Assembly: GCA_900552245.1 (NCBI GenBank)
Contig: URYY01000107.1
Span: 1-7,597, forward strand
Reading direction: 5' to 3'
Source: an uncultured Opitutales bacterium
Lineage (GTDB): Bacteria > Verrucomicrobiota > Verrucomicrobiia > Opitutales > Intestinicryptomonadaceae
DNA length: 7,597 nucleotides
Shown: one piece after another, positions 1 through 5,643 of the stretch
Numbering within the stretch: position 1 is the first letter of the stretch
Layout of the letters: each line of letters starts with the position of its first letter
Translations under genes and position numbers: made by a program
The notes under the pieces: generated by a model
Seen by the model: the letters and a program-made list of their open reading frames with translations, nothing else
Databases searched by the model: none
Told to the model about the DNA's origin: nothing

Positions 1-1976
1 CCGACATAGCCCGGAGGCGAGCCGATCATTTTCGAAACAGAGTGCCCTTCCATATATTCCGACATGTCCACGCGGATCAGCGCGTTTTCTGAACCAAACA
101 TCGCTTCTGCCAGCGCCTTGGAAAGCTCCGTCTTTCCGACACCTGTGGGTCCTAAGAATAAGAAGGAACCGATCGGGCGCTTCGGGTCTTTTATGCCAGC
201 CCTCGAGCGCAATATCGCGTTAGAAACGCTCTCGATAGCCTCGTCCTGACCTATTACGCGCTTGTGCAGAAGCTCAGGCATGTGCAGAATCTTTTCTCGC
301 TCGCTTTCGACAAGCTTTCTCACCGGAATTCCGGTCCATTCGCTTACGATGTCCGCAATCTCTTCAGGACCGACGTTTTCCTTAACGAGCTTGTCGTCCT
401 TTTTCGACTTTAGCTCAGCCTTCTTTAAGTCGGATTCAAGTTTTGGAATTTCTCCGTACTTAATTTCTGCCGCCGTCTTTAAATCGTACTCGCGCTCGGC
501 CTTCGCCATTCTGATATTTGCCTGCTCCAACTGTTCGCGGAGTTTGCCTGCGAGGTTTGCCGTGTTTTTTTCCTCCAACCAGCGGGCCTTCAAGGCCGCA
601 GTCTTTTCGCGCAAGTCGGCGAGAGTCTTTTTAATTTCGTCCAAGCGGCCCTTGTCCTCCGAATTCTTCTCCTTGGAAAGGGCGGCCTCTTCAATTTCAA
701 GCTGCATGACTTTGCGCATCAAGTCGTCGAGTTCCGCCGGCATAGAATTCATCTGTGTCTTGATTCTAGCGCAGGCCTCGTCAACTAGGTCTATTGCCTT
801 GTCGGGCAGCTGGCGCCCCGTTATGTAGCGGTCGGATAGCGTCGCGGCCTCAACCAACGCCTTGTCCAAGATCTGAACTCCGTGGTAGGTTTCGAGCCTC
901 TCTTTTATACCTCTTAAAATCGCTATTGTAACTTCAACGCTAGGTTGCGCCACATACACACTCTGGAAGCGCCTTTCAAGAGCGGCATCCTTTTCGATGT
1001 ACTTGCGGTACTCGTCAAGAGTTGTCGCGCCCACGCACCTGAGCTCGCCTCTTGCAAGCATGGGCTTTAGCATGTTGGAGGCGTCCATGGATCCTTCCGT
1101 CTTGCCTGCTCCAACTATCGTGTGAAGCTCGTCTATAAAGAGGATTATCTGACCGTTTGACTCCTTTACCTTGTTTAGAACCGCCTTTAACCTCTCTTCA
1201 AATTCGCCCCTGTACTTCGCACCCGCAATAAGCGCACCCATATCGAGCGCAAACACGGTCTTATCGCGCAAATTCTCGGGAACGTCCTTCCTTACTATTC
1301 GCTGCGCAAGGCCCTCTGCTATTGCAGTTTTACCAACACCCGGCTCGCCAATCAAAACGGGGTTGTTTTTCGTCTTTCTAGAGAGAATCCTTATTACGCG
1401 CCTAATCTCGTCATCGCGGCCTATAACCGGATCTAGCTTGCCCTCGCGAGCCAGCTGCACCAAGTCCGTGCCATACTTTTCCAAGACGCCATAAGTATCT
1501 TCCGGATTCTTGGAAGTAACTTTGGCACTGCCGCGCATCTCCTTAATCAGGTGGAGCATTCCGGCGTACGTGATTTGGTTTGCCCTTAAAAGCGCAGCCA
1601 AATCCGCAGGTTCCGGATTCTCAAGAATAGCTAAAAACAGATGCTCTGTAGAAATAAATTCGTCTTTCATGGACGTTGCTATGGCGTCCGCACGCGCAAG
1701 TGCGCTGGAAAAAGCGGGGCTTGCATAGACTTCCGCACTCTGACCCTTTTGCGAGGGCAGGGCGTCCACAAGCCTATCTAGACCCAACTCCAAGGCGTTC
1801 TTTAGACCGTAAGTTTTGTCTAAAAGCGCCCCCACTACGCCGTCTTTTTGAGATACCAAGGCGGATAGCAGGTGAATGCATGTTATTTGGCTGTTGCCCT
1901 TTAGCTGAGCCAAATTCTGAGCCGCATTCAAAGCCTCAATCGTCTTTTCTGTGAGTTTGTCTGGGTTTATATTCAT
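1..1976 (-). CDS. clpB: ATP-dependent disaggregase ClpB (3' end outside window)
   Basis: ClpB is a cytoplasmic hexameric AAA+ machine that threads aggregated proteins through its pore together with DnaK/DnaJ/GrpE. Translating the minus strand gives 658 uninterrupted codons with no frameshift. Visible parts: Clp N domain (about residues 1-150); first AAA+ module with Walker A GEPGVGKT (210-217), pore loop GAKYRGEF (Tyr255), Walker B LFIDE (279-283) and arginine fingers in LERRF (335-336); a charged coiled-coil middle domain (about 409-534); and second Walker A GPTGVGKT (609-616). The last visible residues are the SPPGYV segment. Both Walker A motifs sit four residues later than in the 857-residue E. 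coli protein, so the middle domain has the normal ClpB length, which excludes ClpA and ClpC. About 200 C-terminal residues are missing at the window edge. The start was chosen because MNINPDKLTEK matches the usual N terminus and is preceded by AAAGGAG. It is separated from the argA operon by its own leader region. Confidence 0.98.
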   Translation of the reverse strand, partial: MNINPDKLTEKTIEALNAAQNLAQLKGNSQITCIHLLSALVSQKDGVVGALLDKTYGLKNALELGLDRLVDALPSQKGQSAEVYASPAFSSALARADAIATSMKDEFISTEHLFLAILENPEPADLAALLRANQITYAGMLHLIKEMRGSAKVTSKNPEDTYGVLEKYGTDLVQLAREGKLDPVIGRDDEIRRVIRILSRKTKNNPVLIGEPGVGKTAIAEGLAQRIVRKDVPENLRDKTVFALDMGALIAGAKYRGEFEERLKAVLNKVKESNGQIILFIDELHTIVGAGKTEGSMDASNMLKPMLARGELRCVGATTLDEYRKYIEKDAALERRFQSVYVAQPSVEVTIAILRGIKERLETYHGVQILDKALVEAATLSDRYITGRQLPDKAIDLVDEACARIKTQMNSMPAELDDLMRKVMQLEIEEAALSKEKNSEDKGRLDEIKKTLADLREKTAALKARWLEEKNTANLAGKLREQLEQANIRMAKAEREYDLKTAAEIKYGEIPKLESDLKKAELKSKKDDKLVKENVGPEEIADIVSEWTGIPVRKLVESEREKILHMPELLHKRVIGQDEAIESVSNAILRSRAGIKDPKRPIGSFLFLGPTGVGKTELSKALAEAMFGSENALIRVDMSEYMEGHSVSKMIGSPPGYV

Positions 1977-2003
1977 AACTCCTTTGAAGCACGCAGTGTG
2001 CCT
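1977..2003 (-). promoter_or_regulatory. clpB ribosome binding site with adjacent hairpin
   Basis: Read on the minus strand, AAAGGAG (1985-1979) lies only two bases before the clpB ATG at 1976. It is the only strong Shine-Dalgarno sequence before any gene in the window. Directly upstream, AGGCAC and GTGCTT (2003-1998 and 1992-1987) can pair around a five-base loop, giving a six-pair stem (one G-U) that ends one base before the site. The stem does not cover the site itself, so any regulatory role is unproven. The two-base spacing is shorter than usual. Confidence 0.6.
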
Positions 2004-2060
2004 ATTTTTAATTTTGTTGATTACTAGCTTGTTGCGATTTTGCAGAGCTTTTGTGAGACA

Positions 2061-2120
2061 TTTTTGCACAGCTATTAGCGCCATAATGTCGCGCTGCAGG
2101 CACTCGGCGAGCCGCAAAAA
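2061..2120. other. Structured segment in the clpB leader or an opposite-strand RNA
   Basis: TTTTTGC (2061-2067) and GCAAAAA (2114-2120) are perfect seven-base complements. They enclose a second hairpin, AGCGC (2077-2081) with GCGCT (2091-2095), around a nine-base loop. The 2078-2115 part is clearly more GC-rich than its surroundings. Either strand can fold this way: as the middle of the clpB leader on the minus strand, or as part of a plus-strand RNA ending at the T-run at 2159. No known RNA family was recognised. Confidence 0.3.
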
Positions 2121-2131
2121 GCAAACACTGG

Positions 2132-2159
2132 CTCCTATATACTATACGGAGTTTTTTTT
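2132..2159 (+). terminator. Plus-strand intrinsic terminator-like hairpin
   Basis: On the plus strand CTCC (2132-2135) and TATA (2136-2139) pair with TATA (2143-2146) and GGAG (2148-2151), with one bulged C at 2147 and a three-base loop, followed at once by eight T residues (2152-2159). This is the form of a rho-independent terminator, but no annotated plus-strand gene precedes it. It could end an unannotated small RNA or antisense transcription from the clpB region. Alternatively the repeat is an operator at the clpB promoter, whose -10 it contains. Confidence 0.45.
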
Positions 2160-2163
2160 GCAA
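2136..2163 (-). promoter_or_regulatory. Candidate sigma-70-type promoter for clpB
   Basis: On the minus strand, TTGCAA (2163-2158) and TATATA (2141-2136) are 16 bases apart, with an A-tract in the spacer. Transcription would begin near 2129 and give a leader of roughly 150 bases before the clpB ATG. I see no CIRCE repeat, no HAIR repeat and no sigma-32-like CTTGAA/CCCCAT pair, so heat control of clpB is not evident from known motifs. The -10 element lies inside the inverted repeat described separately at 2132-2159. Confidence 0.45.
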
Positions 2164-2223
2164 CTTTAATATACCGATTTATACTCAAAACTTGCTGGAA
2201 GCATTTATATAAAGAAAGCATGT

Positions 2224-2349
2224 GCGATAAATTTTAGCGGACTTTTCGATTTTAGCTTTGCAAATTTACACTGCCCATTTTGGAGAATTTTTCGCTATGT
2301 TTTCAGACAGGCTTATATACTAAAATTTCTTGGCTTTAAATTTTATCGC
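2224..2349. repeat. Imperfect inverted repeat flanking about 95 bases
   Basis: GCGATAAA (2224-2231) is the exact reverse complement of TTTATCGC (2342-2349). With small indels the similarity extends over 15 and 17 bases (2224-2238 and 2333-2349). The arms are AT-rich apart from the GCGAT ends. There is no transposase, no clear target duplication, and the element is too short to call a mobile element. Confidence 0.35.
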
Positions 2350-2380
2350 AAGGCGTTTTGACAAATTTTTTGGCAAGCAA

Positions 2381-2412
2381 ACTATGGCTTCTGCCGACTC
2401 GCAGGAGCTAGT
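2381..2412 (+). repeat. Strong short inverted repeat (hairpin)
   Basis: ACTA plus GCTTCTGC (2381-2384 and 2387-2394) pairs with GCAGGAGC plus TAGT (2401-2412), giving twelve pairs with a two-base bulge (2385-2386) and a six-base loop. One pair is T-G on the plus strand, which becomes an A-C mismatch on the minus strand, so the fold favours plus-strand RNA. No T-run follows, so it is not a standard terminator. It stands out as GC-rich within AT-rich DNA. Confidence 0.4.
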
Positions 2413-2456
2413 GGAATTTAATATCTAAATAGGCAATATAAAGAAACATACGCACG

Positions 2457-2483
2457 AAAAAAAACGCTGAAAACTTGCAGCGT
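2457..2483 (-). terminator. Intrinsic terminator of the pyrD-efp-argA operon
   Basis: On the minus strand ACGCTG (2483-2478) and CAGCGT (2469-2464) form a perfect six-pair stem around an eight-base loop, and the 3' arm runs into an eight-base T tract (2464-2457). It begins 40 bases after the argA stop codon and no T-run exists in the other direction, so it serves the minus-strand operon. Confidence 0.85.
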
Positions 2484-2523
2484 CCAAATAAACCATAAAA
2501 AGGTATCGCCAAACAAAGGTAGC

Positions 2524-3831
2524 CTAAGCCAAGGGATACTCAAATACTTTCGAATTTCTCTTAGATTTTAAATATTTTTCATAGCGCTTAGCGGGCAGAT
2601 TCTTGGGGCTTACCTCCTTAAATTTACAAACGTCCGTAAAGAAGGGAGCCGACTTTGTCGAGAGGGAGAATAGCGTTTTATATCCCCTTTCCCTCGCAGT
2701 CTTTATCACAAAGTCAACCATAGTTGTTCCGACCTTATGGTGTTGGTAGAAGGGCTGGACGTGCAAAGACGCAAGTTCCGCGCATGAGTCCGAGATATCC
2801 AAGAGGCTTACGAAGGCTATGATGCTGCCGTCCATTTCGTACACGAAGTAACTGTCTATATTTTCCGATATTTCCGATATGGAGCGGGCCACCAAATTCT
2901 GCTCCTTTGTGGAGCTTTGCGAGAGATTGTAAATTGTGTTTACGTCCGATTCGCTGGCGGGTCTGATCTTCTGGTATTCGTCGGCATAAATCATAGAGCC
3001 TGAGCCGACCTTTTCAAATACTTCGGTTAATAGTGCCGCAAACTCTCGGCCGTCCAAAATGTGCGCGCGCGGCGGATAGCCCGTCGATAGAGCCTTTACC
3101 GAATACTTAACCTTGTCAAAAACTCTGGAATCAATTTCGTCCTTGCGATTTTCAAGAAGCTCCGCAACCTTGTCAAGCGGTACGGAAATCGCGTTTTCAT
3201 TGCCGACGGCAAGCCCCTTTGTAACGGTCATAAATATGAGCTTTGAAGCCTTTAACGCGCTTGCGGTCTCCGCCGCGAGCCTATCGGAATTGAGCCTGAA
3301 AACTTTGCCGCGCCTATTTACCGCTATGGGTGAAATTATCGGGATAATGCCAAGCGCAAGCAGCTGACTTAGCATATCGGTGTCTATCTTTTCAATGCGC
3401 CCTGCGTGCTGGTAATCCACGCCGGATATGATGCCGACTTCCGTGGCGCGTATTGCGTTTGTCGAGGCGCACTTTATGTTTAAAACTGCAAAGGCCTCCT
3501 GAATCTTTTGCAGAACCTTTGCCGAGGCAAGGCGCGCAAGTTCTAGCGTTTCGTCGTCAACGGGCTTATTCCCGTAGGCGTCGGAAAGCTCCACTTTTGC
3601 GGCCGAGGCAAGCTCCTTTAGCTGCTTGCCTATGCCGTGAACTATTACCACATTTATGTTTAGACTCCGCAAGACGGCAATATCTGTAATCAGATTGGAA
3701 AAGTTTTCGCAGTCGATTACGCTTCCGTCTATCGAGATTACAAATATCTGGTCTCTGTAAAGCGGGACGTATTCCAGAATAGCCCGCAAATCTGAGGCCT
3801 TGATTTTGCCGTTTGCAGCCAAGTCTTGCAT
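2524..3831 (-). CDS. argA: Amino-acid N-acetyltransferase (N-acetylglutamate synthase)
   Basis: ArgA transfers acetyl from acetyl-CoA to glutamate, the first committed step of arginine synthesis, in the cytoplasm. The 435 residues match the 443-residue E. coli enzyme in length and domain order. Residues about 28-280 are an amino-acid-kinase fold: VHGIGKQL (64-71), NSDRLAAETASALKASKLIF (181-200) and HILDGREF (257-264). Where the related kinase ArgB has a catalytic Lys in its first strand (KxGG type), this protein reads VISIDG (31-36), which fits a non-catalytic, arginine-sensing domain as in other ArgA proteins. Residues about 288-430 are a GNAT acetyltransferase domain, with the acetyl-CoA loop at YQHHKVGTT (362-370). 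It is the last gene of the operon, four bases after efp, with no obvious Shine-Dalgarno sequence, so translational coupling to efp is likely. Arginine feedback is inferred from the family. Confidence 0.93.
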   Translation of the reverse strand: MQDLAANGKIKASDLRAILEYVPLYRDQIFVISIDGSVIDCENFSNLITDIAVLRSLNINVVIVHGIGKQLKELASAAKVELSDAYGNKPVDDETLELARLASAKVLQKIQEAFAVLNIKCASTNAIRATEVGIISGVDYQHAGRIEKIDTDMLSQLLALGIIPIISPIAVNRRGKVFRLNSDRLAAETASALKASKLIFMTVTKGLAVGNENAISVPLDKVAELLENRKDEIDSRVFDKVKYSVKALSTGYPPRAHILDGREFAALLTEVFEKVGSGSMIYADEYQKIRPASESDVNTIYNLSQSSTKEQNLVARSISEISENIDSYFVYEMDGSIIAFVSLLDISDSCAELASLHVQPFYQHHKVGTTMVDFVIKTARERGYKTLFSLSTKSAPFFTDVCKFKEVSPKNLPAKRYEKYLKSKRNSKVFEYPLA

Positions 3832-3835
3832 AGTC

Positions 3836-4393
3836 TTAAGCTCTGCTTATGTACGAGCTATCTTCGGTGCGTATCTTGAGAACGTCGCCGGTTTTGATGA
3901 AAAGTGGAACTTGCACTACCACTCCGTTTTCCAAAGTTACGGGCTTTGTCGCAGCCGAGGAGGTATCGCCCCTAATACCAACGGGGGCGTCGGCAACTTT
4001 GATTTCTATGTTTGCCGGCAAATCCAGGGAGACGGGGTTGCCGTTTACAAACAAAATTGAGTATAAGTGTGCTTCGACCAGCCATTTTTTGTCGTCGCCG
4101 AGCAAGCTTTCGGGCAGGGCGTAGTCCTCAAAAGTTTCGGGATCTATAAAGTGGTAAACATCGCCGTCCACATAGGAGAATTCGAGCGATTTGTTTGTGG
4201 TGTGGCAAAACTCAACCGTATCGCTAGAGCGGAATTTTACAACCATTGAAGAGCCGCTGGATAGGTTTCTGAGCGTTGCCTGAACGCAACCTCTGCCCCT
4301 GCCTTGCGTTACGTGCGACATTGCCAGCACAACGTGCGGCGTCGAGTTGTACATTATAACATTGTTTTTTCTGATGTCTGTAGGGTTAGCCAT
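3836..4393 (-). CDS. efp: Translation elongation factor P
   Basis: EF-P binds between the P and E sites of stalled ribosomes and promotes peptide bond formation at polyproline stretches. At 185 residues it has the usual three-domain length. The KOW-like domain I is residues 1-65, followed by the OB domains with FSYVDGDVYHFIDPETFED (96-114) and the C-terminal signature RGDTSSAATKP and VVVQVPLFIKTGD. The tip loop of domain I reads TQGRGRGC: Arg32 occupies the place of the modified Lys34 of E. coli and matches Arg32 of the rhamnosylated Pseudomonas type. No modification enzyme (EarP, EpmA, YmfI) is encoded in the window. The ATG has no Shine-Dalgarno sequence; TATACT lies five bases upstream. 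It follows pyrD by 30 bases. EF-P itself is certain; the paralogue YeiP is less likely because length and signature are canonical for EF-P. Confidence 0.95.
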   Translation of the reverse strand: MANPTDIRKNNVIMYNSTPHVVLAMSHVTQGRGRGCVQATLRNLSSGSSMVVKFRSSDTVEFCHTTNKSLEFSYVDGDVYHFIDPETFEDYALPESLLGDDKKWLVEAHLYSILFVNGNPVSLDLPANIEIKVADAPVGIRGDTSSAATKPVTLENGVVVQVPLFIKTGDVLKIRTEDSSYISRA

Positions 4394-4398
4394 TTTTT

Positions 4399-4409
4399 AG
4401 TATACAGTT
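4399..4409 (-). promoter_or_regulatory. Possible internal promoter before efp (leaderless)
   Basis: On the minus strand AACTGTATA (4409-4401) continues into TATACT (4404-4399), a five-of-six match to the -10 consensus. Five A residues then separate it from the efp ATG. A start site at the usual distance would fall at or next to the ATG and give a leaderless message. No good -35 box is present, so this is tentative. Confidence 0.35.
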
Positions 4410-4423
4410 TTTTGTTAAAAATT

Positions 4424-5491
4424 TTAGACCCAGTCGCGGCCGCCTCTCCAGGCAAGCGATTTTGCAAGTTCGCGCGCGAAGAAGGGGCCGTTAAATATGA
4501 AGGAGGAATATATTTGCACAAGGCTTGCTCCGGCATCGAGCATCTTTGCTGCGCACTCCGTATCGCTTACGCCGCCCACACCTATGACCGGTATCGAGCC
4601 GTTTGATTTCTTGCAGATGTAAGAGACTATCTCGAGCGACTTGCCAAATAGGGGCTTACCGCTGAGGCCTCCGGTTTTTACCATATAGTCCATATTTTGC
4701 GGGCGGGTTATGGTTGTATTGGTCGCAACCATGCCGTCTATTTTTAGCTCGCTTACGATTTCAAGTATGGAATCTATCTCTCTAAACGAAAGATCCGGCG
4801 CTATCTTTAAAAGGATGGGAATTCTTGGTATTCCAAATTTTGCCGCGCGGTCTGCATCGGCATTTTTTATGGCCTTTAGCAGTTCAGGCAAATAGGCGGC
4901 CCCCTGCAGCTTTCTCAGTTCCGGCGTATTTGGGCTGCTTACGTTTATCACGAAGAAATCCGCAAATTCGGCCAGTGCATTGTATGAGAATATGTAGTCT
5001 TTTGCGGCATCCTCAAGCGGAGTTACCTTGGATTTACCTATGTTTACGCCAAGAGGAATGCGCTTTGTCTTGCTGGAGCAGACCTTTCTGAGTCGTGCAG
5101 CTATGGCCTCCGCGCCGTCGTTGGGAAAACCGCAAGAGTTTACTATTGCGCAGTCCTTGGGGTATCTAAAGATTCTCGGCTTGGGATTTCCGGACTGCTT
5201 GTGCATTGAAATTGTGCCAATTTCGAGGTGTCCGAACCCGAATGCGGCGGCTGCTCGCCATGCGAGGGCGTCTTTGTCGAAGCCTGCGGCCAAGCCTATT
5301 TTATTTGGAAATTCGACTCCGAAAACCTTTGTTGGTTTTTCGTCGCGCACAAGATTGTACTTTTCTAGCGCTATTCTAAGCGGGGCAACGGAGGATACGA
5401 ATTGCATTGCCTTTATTGCAAGGTCGTGGATTTTCTCCGGATCTTGCCTAAAGAATGCGGGTCTAACTATCTTTTCGTAAATATAGTCCAT
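4424..5491 (-). CDS. pyrD: Dihydroorotate dehydrogenase, class 2 (quinone-linked)
   Basis: PyrD oxidises dihydroorotate to orotate in pyrimidine synthesis, passing electrons through FMN to membrane quinone. The 355 residues match class 2 in length. An N-terminal helical extension (YEKIVRPAFFRQDPEKIHDL, 3-22), absent from class 1, is the membrane and quinone docking part. The FMN barrel shows NKIGLAAGFDKD (63-74), GFGHLEIGT (85-93), INVSSPNTPELR (182-193) with Ser186 at the position of the catalytic base, TNTT (257-260), GGLSGKPL (274-281), VIGVGGV (302-308) and the phosphate-binding ASLVQIYSSFIF (322-333). It is the first gene of a minus-strand operon with efp and argA, and is divergent from lpxA. 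There is no Shine-Dalgarno sequence before the ATG. Confidence 0.96.
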   Translation of the reverse strand: MDYIYEKIVRPAFFRQDPEKIHDLAIKAMQFVSSVAPLRIALEKYNLVRDEKPTKVFGVEFPNKIGLAAGFDKDALAWRAAAAFGFGHLEIGTISMHKQSGNPKPRIFRYPKDCAIVNSCGFPNDGAEAIAARLRKVCSSKTKRIPLGVNIGKSKVTPLEDAAKDYIFSYNALAEFADFFVINVSSPNTPELRKLQGAAYLPELLKAIKNADADRAAKFGIPRIPILLKIAPDLSFREIDSILEIVSELKIDGMVATNTTITRPQNMDYMVKTGGLSGKPLFGKSLEIVSYICKKSNGSIPVIGVGGVSDTECAAKMLDAGASLVQIYSSFIFNGPFFARELAKSLAWRGGRDWV

Positions 5492-5497
5492 CTCAAT

Positions 5498-5544
5498 TTT
5501 ATACAGTTGCCTTACATTTATGATACAAAGGTAAAATCTTTCAA
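5498..5544 (-). promoter_or_regulatory. Candidate promoters of the pyrD operon
   Basis: Two arrangements are possible on the minus strand. TTGAAA (5544-5539) and CATAAA (5522-5517) are 16 bases apart and would give a short leader of about 20 bases. Nearer the gene, AACTGTATA (5508-5500) contains TATAAA (5503-5498), six bases before the pyrD ATG, and would give an almost leaderless transcript but has no good -35. The same nine-base word precedes efp. No pyrimidine attenuator hairpin with a T-run was seen. Confidence 0.35.
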
Positions 5545-5643
5545 CATTTTTATAAAAAAATAAAAAGCTGCGTAAGTTTAGATTTTTCTTTTAAACGGGC
5601 TTCTTTTTATATAGCTTTGTTGCAGAATATAGAAAGTTTATCT

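Larger units (their letters stand above)
2164..2456. other. AT-rich intergenic region without a convincing gene
   Basis: This 293-base stretch lies between the terminator of the pyrD-efp-argA operon and the candidate clpB promoter. Reading frames are short and lack ribosome binding sites; the longest I traced on the plus strand needs a TTG start and codes for 32 residues. It contains a strong short hairpin (2381-2412), an imperfect inverted repeat (2224-2238 with 2333-2349), two copies of ATTTTAGC 18 bases apart (2231 and 2249), and a TTGACA box (2358-2363) with no good -10 partner. Confidence 0.6.

Noticed and set aside
262..828. Plus-strand open frame of 188 codons
   Set aside because: It is the antisense shadow of the ClpB second half, is rich in Ser and Phe as expected for such shadows, and matches no family I recognise.
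2061..2159. Known structural RNA such as 6S RNA, SRP RNA or tmRNA
   Set aside because: The conserved cores and tag-peptide features of these families are absent; only generic hairpins can be supported.
1977..2220. Known heat-shock control sites upstream of clpB
   Set aside because: I looked for CIRCE, HAIR and sigma-32-like sequences on both strands and saw only partial half-sites.
2330..2425. Possible 32-residue peptide from a TTG start, containing an inner 14-residue ATG frame
   Set aside because: There is no ribosome binding site, a rare start codon is needed, and most of the inner frame coincides with the hairpin at 2381-2412. Chance is the simpler explanation.
5028..5480. Plus-strand open frame of 150 codons
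   Set aside because: It is antisense to pyrD, whose motifs are intact throughout.
5617..5643. Nine-codon longer lpxA start at TTG
   Set aside because: The added residues are outside the family pattern, and ATG at 5644 lies just before the conserved IHPSA segment.
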